DNA of 64,000 nt from Actinomadura graeca (lineage in GTDB: Bacteria > Actinomycetota > Actinomycetes > Streptosporangiales > Streptosporangiaceae), in NCBI RefSeq assembly GCF_019175365.1, contig NZ_CP059572.1:6634001-6698000 (forward strand), given 5' to 3'. The first letter of the stretch is position 1, and each line of letters begins with the position of its first letter. This document shows positions 33,435-41,632 of this stretch, one piece after another. Made by a program: the position numbers and the translations under genes. Below the pieces are notes generated by a model. The model did no database searches. It had not been told where the DNA came from and saw only the letters and a list, made by a program, of their open reading frames with translations.

Positions 33435-34157
33435 ATGCCGATAACCTTCAACCGCTGCACATTCGGCTACCGACGACGGCAGCCGGTTCTGCGGGATTTC
33501 ACTTTCGAGTTCCCGGCCGGATGCTCGGTCCTGCTGGGGCCGAATGGGGCGGGAAAGTCAACGTTGCTCGGTCTCGCCGCTTCGTTGCTCTACGCTTCGA
33601 GCGGGTCTGTTTCCTATGACCGGATCGACCCGGCGTATCGCAGGGAACGCTCATCGTATCGGCGCAGGGTGGGGTGGATGCCACAGAGCATCCGCGCTGT
33701 TCCCGGCTTTACGGTGCGGGAACAGGTCAGCTACTCGGGGTGGCTCAAGGGACTGTCCAGGGCCGACGCCTGGCGCCGTTCCGTAACGGCTCTTGAGGAC
33801 GTCAATCTCGGGTCCGTCGCCGACCGGCGGGCGTCGAACATCTCCGGCGGGCAGCTCCGGCGCGTCGGGCTGGCCTCCGCCTTGATCCACGATGCCGAAG
33901 TGATCCTTCTCGACGAGCCGACCGCAGGGCTCGACCCGCGGCAGCGTGAGACCTTCCGAGAGGTGATCTCCCGGGTGAGTGAACGGTGCCATGTGGTCGT
34001 TTCGACCCATCAGACGGAGGATCTGACCGACCTCTACCATTCGGTGATCGTCGTCGACGACGGGACAGTGCGTTTCTCGGGCGCGACCGCCCGGTTCGTG
34101 GAGACGGCCGGCTCCATCGAGGACTCCTACGCGCGGTTCGTGTCAGAGGAGGCGTGA
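33435..34157 (+). CDS. ABC transporter ATP-binding protein of the peptide operon
   Basis: 240 residues from ATG 33435, which follows GAGGGGA; the frame is open further upstream but without such a site. Motifs: Walker A GPNGAGKST, Q-loop MPQS, signature NISGGQLRRVGLASAL, Walker B VILLDEPTAGLD, and switch His in VSTHQTEDL. It resembles CcmA/drug- or lantibiotic-immunity-type ATPases. It should energise the two membrane proteins encoded directly downstream and may export or protect against the secreted peptide encoded 75 bp upstream. Confidence 0.88.
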   Translation: MPITFNRCTFGYRRRQPVLRDFTFEFPAGCSVLLGPNGAGKSTLLGLAASLLYASSGSVSYDRIDPAYRRERSSYRRRVGWMPQSIRAVPGFTVREQVSYSGWLKGLSRADAWRRSVTALEDVNLGSVADRRASNISGGQLRRVGLASALIHDAEVILLDEPTAGLDPRQRETFREVISRVSERCHVVVSTHQTEDLTDLYHSVIVVDDGTVRFSGATARFVETAGSIEDSYARFVSEEA

Positions 34158-34158
34158 C

Positions 34159-35418
34159 GTGCCGCTGCATCGCTGGCTGCGCTCGGCCGTCGCCGTCTAC
34201 GTCATGCCTTTCTTCGCCGTCTACCTCGTCATCCTTCTCGGCGATGGCCTGGATTTCGTCGAGGACAATTGGCGCGACGGAACCGTCAAGGCGACGTCGG
34301 CCGCCGTTCTGGCGTTCTCGCCGCCGCTCGCGGCCATCGCCGCGTGGGAGTCGTGGCGGCTCCGGCGGGCGGGTGTCCATCCGGGGGTGGGCGTCCGCGG
34401 CCCTGCCAGGATCATGATGTGGTCCCTGCTGCCCATGCTGGGCTGCGCGGCCGTCGGGATGCTCGCGGCATTCGGCGCGCTGTTCACCAAGCTCGGCGAT
34501 GTGCCGGGCACGCCCGATGTGCTGGTCATAGGGACCGCGACGCTGGTCCTGTCGTCATGGGCCGTCGTCGGCTTCGCGGCCGGACGCTGGTCGCATCCGG
34601 CCATAGGCGTGCCGGTGCTCCTCGTGGCGGCGTGGTTCTGGCTCGCCTATCCGGTCGCGCTCGACCCGCTCTGGCTCAGGCATCTGACCGGGTACAACGA
34701 CGGGGCCTGCTGCCGCACCGACGCGGTCTTCGACGGTCGGGTCCTAGCCGCTCAGGCCGTCCTCGCCGGTTCTCTCCTGGTCGCGGCGTTCCTGGTCTGG
34801 TCGAGCAGCAGGCGGCCCGTTCTATTACGGGCATCCGCCGTGCTCTTGCCTCTGACCGCGACGGTCATCGCGATAGGGCTCGTGAAGGGTCTCGGGCCCT
34901 ATGCCGAGAGGCCGCGTTCTTCCGGTCTGGTGTGCCGTACCTATTCCCGGCTGCAAGTGTGCGTGTGGAACGAGCGTCGAAAGGACCTCGATCGCGACGC
35001 CCGCCTGATCTACCCGGCTGTGACGAGGATTTCGGCGGCCGGGCTTCCCCGTCCCGAGCGGGTCACCGAGGGTCCGGCGGACCAGAAGACCTCGTGGTCC
35101 TTCGTCGCGGCCCCCGATTCGTCGGAAGCGGATCTCGTCGTCGCCCTCGCCGGTGGCTTCCTTCCGAGCGCAGAACTCGATTGCCCGAAAAGATCGGCCG
35201 CGGATGGTGGCGGCGCCTACAACCTCGTCGGCGCGTGGCTGGCCGTCAAGGGGGGCGTGGAACCCGCTCAGCTCGTGGCCAAGGTCGGAGACGAGAACGT
35301 CGCCATGATCCAGCACATTCTGGCCAGATCCGAGAGCGCGCAGCTTTCCTGGTTCAGGCAGAACCTGGCCGCCTTGACCGATTGCGACATCGAGCCGCGT
35401 GAAGTCTCCACACAATGA
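34159..35418 (+). CDS. Polytopic membrane protein with C-terminal soluble domain, ABC-permease-like partner
   Basis: 419 residues; GTG start 1 bp after the ATPase stop, behind GAGGAGG. About six TM helices span residues 10-250 (AVYVMPFFAVYLVILLGDGL is the first). From about 258 a soluble extracytoplasmic-looking domain begins, CRTYSRLQVCVWNERRKDLD, with paired Cys, then LIYPAVTRISAAGLPRPERV. This layout is seen in actinobacterial proteins encoded after a CcmA-like ATPase. The soluble part might bind the peptide. No ABC2 signature is evident. The 3' end overlaps the next gene as ATGA. Confidence 0.75.
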   Translation: MPLHRWLRSAVAVYVMPFFAVYLVILLGDGLDFVEDNWRDGTVKATSAAVLAFSPPLAAIAAWESWRLRRAGVHPGVGVRGPARIMMWSLLPMLGCAAVGMLAAFGALFTKLGDVPGTPDVLVIGTATLVLSSWAVVGFAAGRWSHPAIGVPVLLVAAWFWLAYPVALDPLWLRHLTGYNDGACCRTDAVFDGRVLAAQAVLAGSLLVAAFLVWSSSRRPVLLRASAVLLPLTATVIAIGLVKGLGPYAERPRSSGLVCRTYSRLQVCVWNERRKDLDRDARLIYPAVTRISAAGLPRPERVTEGPADQKTSWSFVAAPDSSEADLVVALAGGFLPSAELDCPKRSAADGGGAYNLVGAWLAVKGGVEPAQLVAKVGDENVAMIQHILARSESAQLSWFRQNLAALTDCDIEPREVSTQ

Positions 35419-36008
35419 TTCTCTGGATGCGGGCGCACAATCTGCTGGGCATTCTCCTCGGCCTGGCCGGGATGCTGGGCGTCGTCGCGATATCGGGTGG
35501 CAGTACGGTGCCGGCACCCAGCCTCCTGCAAGAGGCGCTGATCGGAACCCCGCTGGCCCTCATCGTGCCTCTGATCTCGGTGGCGCTGCTCATGCACGGA
35601 CTGGCCGGCGGCCCGCGGGAACTGGAGTTGGTGGCCAGCCGGACGACCAGGCGCTACAGGCTCATGCTCGTCGCATCGGTCTGCGCCTGCGCACTCGGGT
35701 TCGGGCTCCTCTTGACGTTGTCGGACGTCCAACCCCTGGGATTCGCCGCCGGCCGCAACCTGACCGGCTATACAGGCGCCGCCCTTATCGGAGGCTTCTT
35801 CCTTGGGCGCCATGGTGCCACCGCGGTTCCGACCGCGTATCTGTTCCTGGTCATCCTCACCGGCGCCCCTCCGGACCGCGTGCAGGTCTGGGTCTGGCCG
35901 CTGGCGGACTCCGGCGACGTGCCCGCGGCGGCGGTGTCGGTGATCACCCTGGCCGCCGGAATCCTCCTCACCTGCCGCAATCGAAGAGATCCGCGACAGC
36001 AGCTCTGA
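35415..36008 (+). CDS. Small polytopic membrane protein, last gene of the peptide-ABC operon
   Basis: 197 residues with about six TM helices (ILLGLAGMLGVVAIS, LALIVPLISVALLMHG, LMLVASVCACALGFGLLLTL, ALIGGFFLGRHGA, TAYLFLVILTG, AVSVITLAAGILLT). The ATG overlaps the preceding stop (ATGA), so it is translationally coupled. There is no recognised family. With the 419-residue protein it probably makes the membrane part of the ABC complex. A basic C-terminus (CRNRRDPRQQL) points to a cytosolic end. Confidence 0.72.
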   Translation: MILWMRAHNLLGILLGLAGMLGVVAISGGSTVPAPSLLQEALIGTPLALIVPLISVALLMHGLAGGPRELELVASRTTRRYRLMLVASVCACALGFGLLLTLSDVQPLGFAAGRNLTGYTGAALIGGFFLGRHGATAVPTAYLFLVILTGAPPDRVQVWVWPLADSGDVPAAAVSVITLAAGILLTCRNRRDPRQQL

Positions 36009-36071
36009 GCCGGTGGCGCGCGCCAGGCGCGGCTGAAGGGCGCCGGCCCGACGCCATGAACGGCGTCCGGG

Positions 36072-36977
36072 TCAGTGGATGATGACGTGGTCGGTGGGGG
36101 CTTCCTCGTCCTTCGTCCAGCCGTCGTGGCCCGAGTCGGCCTCCCAGTGGCGGCCCGCGTAGCGGACCTCGGTGAGGCCGTAGACCTGCGCGTGCGTCAC
36201 GCTCCACGCGGCGACGGCCCAGCCCGCGCGGGCGTTGGTGACCTTGACCGCGTCCCAGGACGGGACGGAGCCCGGCGCGGCCTTCGGGCCGTCGACCTGG
36301 AGTCGGCCGCCGAAGGCGCGGCGCATCTCCCTGATCGCCTCAGGCCGTCGCGGCGCCGTCTTCTTGCCCGGCGGATACCAGCAGCGCGCCGAGCCGGGCT
36401 CGCGGCCGGTGAAGACCCGCGCCAGCAGCTTGCCGTCGGGCTCGTGCTGGGCGTAGGCGCGGCCGTCGGCGCTGCGCTGCACCCGCTGCGCCGCGTCGTG
36501 CAGGTCGCGGTCGAGGTAGTCCTTGACCTTCACCAGCGCGTCGAAGAACTTGCTCGTGGACTGGACGGGGTCGCGGAGCTGCGGCGGTTTGCCCCAGCCC
36601 TGCGACGGGCGCTGCTGGAACATGCCCACCGAGTCGCGGTCACCGCCCGGAAGGTTCCGGATGTGCGACTCCTGGATCGCGGTGGCGTAGGCGATCACCG
36701 CGGCGCGCTCGGGGAGCTGCTTGCGGAACGCCACCGCCGCGATCGTCGCCGCGTTCGCGGCCTGGTCGAGGTCCAGCGGCATCTTGCCCGCGGCGGCGGT
36801 GCGCACCTCGCAGCCGGAGCCGTGCAGGTAGGGGCGGGCGCGCTGGAACAGGACGTACCCGCCCACCCCGAGAGCGACCACGACGGCCGTGGCCACCGCG
36901 GTCCAGCGCCACCGGGGACGGTGCCCGCCGCCCGAGCCCTCCGCGGGGCGTGTCTTCAACCTCGCCCAAACAGCCAC
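36072..36977 (-). CDS. Membrane-anchored lysozyme/transglycosylase-like protein
   Basis: 301 residues; the GTG at 36975-36977 is the best start. One TM helix (about 24-42) is followed by an outer domain in which AATIAAVAFRKQLPERAAVI, then AYATAIQESHIRNLPGG and SVGMFQQRPSQGWG, follow the order of lysozyme-like folds (catalytic Glu in IQESHI, SxGxFQ). Databases often call relatives heavy metal transporters; nothing here supports that. It is divergent from dapD across 44 bp, which fits a cell-wall link. Cleavage of peptidoglycan is an inference. Confidence 0.75.
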   Translation of the reverse strand: MAVWARLKTRPAEGSGGGHRPRWRWTAVATAVVVALGVGGYVLFQRARPYLHGSGCEVRTAAAGKMPLDLDQAANAATIAAVAFRKQLPERAAVIAYATAIQESHIRNLPGGDRDSVGMFQQRPSQGWGKPPQLRDPVQSTSKFFDALVKVKDYLDRDLHDAAQRVQRSADGRAYAQHEPDGKLLARVFTGREPGSARCWYPPGKKTAPRRPEAIREMRRAFGGRLQVDGPKAAPGSVPSWDAVKVTNARAGWAVAAWSVTHAQVYGLTEVRYAGRHWEADSGHDGWTKDEEAPTDHVIIH

Positions 36978-37021
36978 GCGACGACGGTACCGGGATCCGG
37001 CGGTCGGTAAGCTCAAGCTTC

Positions 37022-37858
37022 ATGACCGAAACGTTCACCAGCCCGATCTCCGGCGTCATCGACGAGCTGTGGGAGCGGCGCGCCGACCTCACACCGGACG
37101 ACGGCGACGCGCGCGCCGCGATCGTGGCCGCCGTCGACCAGCTCGACACCGGCGAGGCCCGTGTCGCGCTCATCGACCCGGCGACCGACGAGGTCGTCGT
37201 CGACGAGCGGGCCAAGCGCGCGATCCTGCTGAGCTTCAAGGTGCTCGGCATGGTGCGTTCCCAGGTCGGCGACTTCCGCTACCACGACCGCATCCCGCTC
37301 AAGAGCCGGCTGGACGGCGTCCGCGTCGTCCCCGGCGCCATCGCCCGCTGGGGCGCGCACCTCGCGCCGGGCGTGGTGCTCATGCCCTCGTTCACCAACA
37401 TCGGCGCCTACGTCGACTCCGGGACGATGGTCGACACGTGGGCGACCGTGGGGTCCTGCGCGCAGATCGGCAAGAACGTCCACCTGTCCGGGGGCGTGGG
37501 CATCGGCGGCGTGCTGGAGCCCCCGAACGCCAAGCCGGTGATCGTCGAGGACGAGGCCATGATCGGCAGCCGCTCCATGATCGTCGAGGGGGCCCGGGTC
37601 GGGCGCGGCGCCATGGTCGGCTCCGGCACGAACCTGTCGGCGTCCATGCCCGTCATCGACGTGGAGACCGGCGAGGAGATCAGCCGGGGGCGCATCCCCG
37701 ACTGGTGCGTCGCCGTCGGCGGCACCCGCACCAAGGAGTTCAAGGGCGGGACGTTCGGGCTGCCCGCCGTCCTGATCCTGAAGCGCCTAGAAGAGGGCCA
37801 GCGGCACGACAAGGCCGCCCTCAACGACATCCTGAGGGACCATGGCATGAACACCTGA
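37022..37858 (+). CDS. dapD: 2,3,4,5-tetrahydropyridine-2,6-dicarboxylate N-succinyltransferase
   Basis: 278 residues. An N-terminal helical part (VIDELWERRADLTPDDGDAR) is followed by a left-handed beta-helix of hexapeptide repeats: GVVLMPSFTNIGAYVDSGTM, VDTWATVGSCAQIGKNVHLS and GGVGIGGVLEPPNAKPVIVE. This matches classical DapD. It succinylates tetrahydrodipicolinate, the first committed step of the succinylase DAP route. The ATG is 8 nt after TAAGCT (37008-37013), a TANNNT element, and no Shine-Dalgarno is visible, so the mRNA is probably leaderless. dapE is 1.4 kb downstream on the other strand. Confidence 0.93.
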   Translation: MTETFTSPISGVIDELWERRADLTPDDGDARAAIVAAVDQLDTGEARVALIDPATDEVVVDERAKRAILLSFKVLGMVRSQVGDFRYHDRIPLKSRLDGVRVVPGAIARWGAHLAPGVVLMPSFTNIGAYVDSGTMVDTWATVGSCAQIGKNVHLSGGVGIGGVLEPPNAKPVIVEDEAMIGSRSMIVEGARVGRGAMVGSGTNLSASMPVIDVETGEEISRGRIPDWCVAVGGTRTKEFKGGTFGLPAVLILKRLEEGQRHDKAALNDILRDHGMNT

Positions 37859-37895
37859 ATTTCCTGGACGAACATCCAGGTGGCGTCACCGGGAT

Positions 37896-37927
37896 CCCGG
37901 CCGATCATCGTGATCGGCCGGGATTTT
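37896..37927 (+). terminator. Rho-independent-type terminator after dapD
   Basis: CCCGGCCGATCA, loop TCG, TGATCGGCCGGG: a perfect 12-bp stem followed by ATTTT. A weaker CCTGGA/TCCAGG hairpin (37863-37880) precedes it. Confidence 0.85.
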
Positions 37928-38094
37928 GCGCTTCTACGCGAACATCACGGCGATGACCGTCATCTCAACAAGATGAAGCGTGTTCAGTCCGAGCGCGCCC
38001 GAGCGGAAGCGGGAGGCCCTCTTCCTGTGACCTTCACTTTCTCGCGCAGGAACCGTTCCATTTTCGTGTTACGACGCTGCGGAAAGGTGCTGTG

Positions 38095-39021
38095 ATGAAG
38101 ATCAGGAAATCGTGGAAGACCATTGCGGTCGCGCTGCCGGCCGCCACACTGGCCGCGGGTGCGCTGACCGCGTCCCCGGCCTCGGCCATCACCGGTGGCG
38201 TTCCGAGTTCCCATGTGCAGGGAGCGGTGCAGATCTACCAGAACGGCCACTACATCTGCGGCGGCGCGCTCGTCGCCCAGAACTACATTCTCACGGCCGC
38301 GCACTGCCTCTACGAGGATGATCTGCCCTTGCCCGTCAACGAGTTCACCGTCTATGTAGGCGATCACCGCCTCGGGCAGGGTGAAAGGCACGGGATCGCG
38401 GGTTTCGTCCGTCACAACGTGGGCACCGGATCGCGGCCCAAGTACGCCGACATCGCGCTCGCGCGGCTGACCGAGAACGTCTCCCAGACCAATCAGATCA
38501 TCGAGCGCCGCGCCCAGGTGCCGCCCATCAACGCCAATGTCGCGCTGCACGGCTTCGGCCACCTGGGCGACATGAAGATCGCGACGATGCGGGTGAACAG
38601 CACCGGCAACAACGGCGGCACCATCGGCGACGTCAAGGACGGCCTGGAGCTCAAGGAGACCACGGCGACCTCGGGGCGACCCGACGGTGGCGACTCCGGC
38701 AGCCCGGTCATCTACGGCGGCAGGCTCGTCGCGATCCACGCCGAATGGGAGGACGACCCCGGCCAGGAGGCCGCCTGGGCGGTGGAGGTCCCCTTCCACG
38801 CCACCTGGATCAGCGACACCCTCGCGGGCCCGCCCGTCGTCCCCGACTCCGGCCAGGCCATCGGCGAGTCCGGCCGGGACGACCCCTCTCCGGGCGGCAT
38901 CGGCGAGTCCGGTCAGGCGGACCCGGCCCCGGGCGGCGTGGGCGAGTCCGGACAAGCCGGCCCCGGCACCGGCATCGGCACATCGGAGCAGGCCCCCTTG
39001 TCCCCAGGCCACGCCCGCTAG
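38095..39021 (+). CDS. Secreted trypsin-like serine protease with Gly/Pro repeat tail
   Basis: 308 residues. The ATG at 38095 lies 7 nt from AAAGG; GTG 38092 is an alternative. A Sec signal peptide (KTIAVALPAATLAAGALTAS, cleavage at ASA-ITGG) exposes an ITGG N-terminus without a propeptide. The triad is His in LTAAHC, Asp in YADIALARL and Ser in RPDGGDSGSPV. The S1 pocket base is Arg-Pro-Asp-Gly-Gly, so specificity is uncertain. The last 60 residues are three imperfect IGESGxxDPxPGG repeats, perhaps a wall-spanning spacer. It is convergent with dapE. Confidence 0.9.
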   Translation: MKIRKSWKTIAVALPAATLAAGALTASPASAITGGVPSSHVQGAVQIYQNGHYICGGALVAQNYILTAAHCLYEDDLPLPVNEFTVYVGDHRLGQGERHGIAGFVRHNVGTGSRPKYADIALARLTENVSQTNQIIERRAQVPPINANVALHGFGHLGDMKIATMRVNSTGNNGGTIGDVKDGLELKETTATSGRPDGGDSGSPVIYGGRLVAIHAEWEDDPGQEAAWAVEVPFHATWISDTLAGPPVVPDSGQAIGESGRDDPSPGGIGESGQADPAPGGVGESGQAGPGTGIGTSEQAPLSPGHAR

Positions 39022-39051
39022 GAAGCAGGTCCAAGCGCCTCAGCCGTCACG

Positions 39052-39172
39052 CGAGCGCGCTACCAGCCCGTCGGGGCGAAGCCGGAGGCGAGCCCCGACG
39101 GGCTGATCGCGAAGCGATGTCGCGCTCGCACAAGCACGGTCAAGCGGGCGAGCCGCCAGGCGAGCCCGCTTG
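39052..39172. repeat. Extragenic palindrome cluster between convergent genes
   Basis: Hairpin A: AGCCCGTCGGGGC (39065-39077) with GCCCCGACGGGCT (39092-39104). Hairpin B: CAAGCGGGC (39141-39149) with GCCCGCTTG (39164-39172). Both have 14-nt loops of related sequence (GAAGCCGGAGGCGA, GAGCCGCCAGGCGA). An outer pair GCGAGCGCG/CGCGCTCGC (39052-39060, 39121-39129) and a small ATCGC/GCGAT stem (39106-39118) surround hairpin A. It probably ends transcription from both sides and may be a dispersed repeat family. Confidence 0.75.
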
Positions 39173-39173
39173 G

Positions 39174-39244
39174 GCCGGGATTGCTTCTATACAGCCGGGA
39201 TTGCTTCTATACAGCCGGGGTTGCTTTTATACAGCCGGGGTTGC
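39174..39244. repeat. 20-bp tandem repeat at the dapE 3' end
   Basis: Units 39181-39200, 39201-39220 and 39221-39240 read TTGCTT[C/T]TATACAGCCGGG[A/G], with 7 bp of a unit before and 4 bp after. On the minus strand each unit contains an ATPAV-stop-like stretch; the dapE stop (39227-39229) lies in the third unit. Confidence 0.85.
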
Positions 39245-40297
39245 AATCAAAAACGAGCGCATGCGGCGTTCGCAGTCGGCTATGAGGGGGAGTTCCACGT
39301 ACTCGTCCTTGGTGTGGGCGAGGGTGGGCTCTCCCGGGCCGTAGTTGACGGCCGGGATGCCGAGTTCGTCGAAGCGCGCCACGTCCGTCCAGCCGAGTTT
39401 GGCACGGACCGGTGCGTCGGCGGCCTTGACGAACGCTGCGGCGGCGGGGTGGGTGAGGCCGGGGCGGGCGGCGGACGCGCTGTCGGTGACCTCCACGTGG
39501 AACCCGGCGAACACGCCCCGCACGTACTCCTCCGCCTCGGCGGGGGACTTGTCGGGCGCGAACCGGTAGTTGACCGTGACGACGCATTCGTCCGGGATGA
39601 CGTTTCCGGCGACGCCGCCGCGGATGAAGACCGCGTTCAGGCCCTCGTGGTACTCCAGCCCGTCCACCACCGGGCGGGACGGCTCGTAGGCGCGCAGCAC
39701 GTCCAGGATCTGCCCGGCCGTGTGGATGGCGTTGGAGCCCATCCATGAGCGTGCGCTGTGCGCCCGCTCGCCTTTCGCGGTGACCTCCACCCGCAGGGTG
39801 CCCTGGCAGCCGCCCTCGATCTGACCGCCGGTCGGCTCCATCAGCACCGCGAAGTCGCCGCGGAGCAGCTCCGGGCGGCCCGCCGCGAGACGCTTCAGCC
39901 CGTTGTGCTCCGCCTCGATCTCCTCGCATTCGTAGAAGACGTAGGTGACGTCGCGGGTCGGGGCGGGGATGGTGGCGGCCAGCCGCAGCGCGACCGCGAC
40001 GCCGCTCTTCATGTCCGTGGTGCCGCAGCCGTAGAGCCGGTCGCCCTCCACGCGCGATGGCAGGTTGCCGTTCAGCGGGACGGTGTCCAGGTGCCCGGCC
40101 AGGACGACCCGCTCGGCGTGCCCCAGATCGGTGCGGGCGACCACGGTGTTCCCGTCGCGGTCGACCGTCAGGTGCGGGAGGGCGCGCAGGGCCTCCTCGA
40201 CGGCGTCGGCGAGGGCCTTCTCGTCCCGGCTCACCGACTCGATGTCGACGATCGCCGCCGTCAGGTCCGCCGCGTCCGAGAACAGATCCAGCTGCAT
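39227..40297 (-). CDS. dapE: Succinyl-diaminopimelate desuccinylase
   Basis: 356 residues of the M20 metallopeptidase family; ATG at 40295-40297. Di-zinc ligands: His in LAGHLDTVPLNG, bridging Asp in GTTDMKSG, catalytic base and ligand Glu in YECEEIEAEHNG, Asp/Glu in LMEPTGG, and C-terminal His in PTLAHTKDEYV. The lid domain holds RAHSARSWMGSNAIH. It removes succinate from succinyl-LL-DAP to give LL-DAP. The last residues (FLIATPAV) come from the 20-bp repeat and differ from the usual family end. Only 24 bp separate it from the divergent PPTase gene. Confidence 0.93.
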   Translation of the reverse strand: MQLDLFSDAADLTAAIVDIESVSRDEKALADAVEEALRALPHLTVDRDGNTVVARTDLGHAERVVLAGHLDTVPLNGNLPSRVEGDRLYGCGTTDMKSGVAVALRLAATIPAPTRDVTYVFYECEEIEAEHNGLKRLAAGRPELLRGDFAVLMEPTGGQIEGGCQGTLRVEVTAKGERAHSARSWMGSNAIHTAGQILDVLRAYEPSRPVVDGLEYHEGLNAVFIRGGVAGNVIPDECVVTVNYRFAPDKSPAEAEEYVRGVFAGFHVEVTDSASAARPGLTHPAAAAFVKAADAPVRAKLGWTDVARFDELGIPAVNYGPGEPTLAHTKDEYVELPLIADCERRMRSFLIATPAV

Positions 40298-40321
40298 GGA
40301 CCAAGTCCTATCATCGCCCTC

Positions 40322-41002
40322 GTGGAGATGCTCGAATGCCGCGTCCACTGGGCGCCGCCGGCCGACGGGCCCCGTATGCGCGGCCTCCTCGACGAGGCGG
40401 AGCGGGGGCGCTACGAGCGGTTCCGGCGTCCCGAGGACAGGGCCCGTTTCGTCACCGGGCGCTTCCTGGCCCGCACCGTCCTCGCGGACGTCACCGGGCT
40501 GCCGGTGCGCGACATCGCCTTCACCACCGACTGCCCCCATTGCGGCGGGTCCCACGGCAAGCCCCGCCTGCCCGGACATGCCGTGGACTTCTCCCTGTCG
40601 CACTCGGGAGACCGCGTCGTCCTGGTGGTGGCCGAGGGCGCCGAGGTCGGCGTGGACGTGGAGCGCGAGAGCGACCGGGACGTGGACCGTCTGGCGGAGA
40701 AGGTCCTCGCCGAGGCCGAGCGCGGGGTGCTCGCCGCCCTTCCGCCGGACGAGCGCAGGCGGGCCTTCTTCACGTACTGGAGCCGCAAGGAGGCCGTCCT
40801 GAAGGCGACCGGGCACGGCCTGGCGGCCCCCATGTCCGCCTTGCACGTCTCGCCTCCGGACGAGCCCGCCCAGGTCATCGCGTGGGACGGCGACGCCGCC
40901 GTGTCGCCCGTCCGGCTCGCCGACCTGGCGCCGGGCGCCGGTTACGCGGCGTCCCTCGCCGTGCTGACCGGACGTCCGCTCAGGGTGACCGAGCAGGGGT
41001 AG
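40322..41002 (+). CDS. 4'-phosphopantetheinyl transferase (Sfp-type)
   Basis: 226 residues. The signature pairs are VGVDVERESDRD (Mg-binding GxD) and FFTYWSRKEAVLKATGHGL (WxxKEA), with a preceding HSGDRVVLVV strand. It activates carrier proteins of fatty-acid, polyketide or peptide synthases by attaching the CoA arm. No such synthase is in the window. The GTG at 40322 lies 7 nt after TATCAT (40309-40314), so it is probably leaderless; ATG 40328 is an alternative. It is divergent from dapE. Confidence 0.9.
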   Translation: MEMLECRVHWAPPADGPRMRGLLDEAERGRYERFRRPEDRARFVTGRFLARTVLADVTGLPVRDIAFTTDCPHCGGSHGKPRLPGHAVDFSLSHSGDRVVLVVAEGAEVGVDVERESDRDVDRLAEKVLAEAERGVLAALPPDERRRAFFTYWSRKEAVLKATGHGLAAPMSALHVSPPDEPAQVIAWDGDAAVSPVRLADLAPGAGYAASLAVLTGRPLRVTEQG

Positions 41003-41015
41003 CCCGCGGCCGGCG

Positions 41016-41612
41016 CTAGCTGCGCAGGCCCTTGAGGATGACGTCGGCGTAGACGTGGTGCAGGCCGGGCGCGGTGTAGGTCGTCACGATGGCCAGGCCG
41101 CACATGAGGGCCTGGAACTCGGTGTAGCCGACGTCGGCGCGCAGCACCCCGGCCTCGTGGGCGCGGTCCAGGAGCCGGCCGACGTTGGCGCGCAGCTCGG
41201 GATGGTCCTCGCCGGAGTCGTTCATGGGCTTGGAGACGTCGCTGTAGATCTCGCGGAGGCCGCGGTTGCGGGCCATCACCTCCGAGCTGAGCCGGACGAA
41301 GGCCGCGAGCGCCTCCCACGCGTCGTCGATCCGCAGCGCCTTGGCCGCGTTGATGGCGCCGTCGTCCATCCACTGGTCCGTCAGCTCGTCGATCAGCGCC
41401 TGCTTGGTGGGGAAGTGCCGGTAGATCGTGCCGACGCCGACACCGGCGCGCTTGGCGATGTCCTCCATCTGGACGGTGGCGCCGTGCTCCTCGATGGCGG
41501 CCCTGGCGGCGTCGAGGACGCGGCGCCGGTTGCGGCGGGCGTCGGCGCGCATCGGGCGCTCCTCCGTGGCGGGCCCCCGGGCGGGCACCGCGGCGGGCTG
41601 TGTGGTGGACAT
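41016..41612 (-). CDS. TetR-family repressor
   Basis: 198 residues from ATG 41610-41612. The HTH is VLDAARAAIEEHGATVQMED followed by IAKRAGVGVGTIYRHFPTK; a helical ligand domain follows, of the SCO-type C-terminal family (about 90-190). It is divergent from a DHA2 exporter, and a perfect palindrome sits between the exporter promoter's -35 and -10. That is the expected arrangement for a local repressor of the pump. Confidence 0.88.
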   Translation of the reverse strand: MSTTQPAAVPARGPATEERPMRADARRNRRRVLDAARAAIEEHGATVQMEDIAKRAGVGVGTIYRHFPTKQALIDELTDQWMDDGAINAAKALRIDDAWEALAAFVRLSSEVMARNRGLREIYSDVSKPMNDSGEDHPELRANVGRLLDRAHEAGVLRADVGYTEFQALMCGLAIVTTYTAPGLHHVYADVILKGLRS

Positions 41613-41632
41613 CGCCCCCAGTGAACCACGGA

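Noticed and set aside
36072..36977. Heavy metal transporter
   Set aside because: That label is common for relatives, but the protein has one TM helix and lysozyme-like motifs, and no metal-transport signature.
39174..39244. CRISPR or attachment site
   Set aside because: Units are contiguous 20-bp copies without spacers; no integrase or tRNA gene is beside them.
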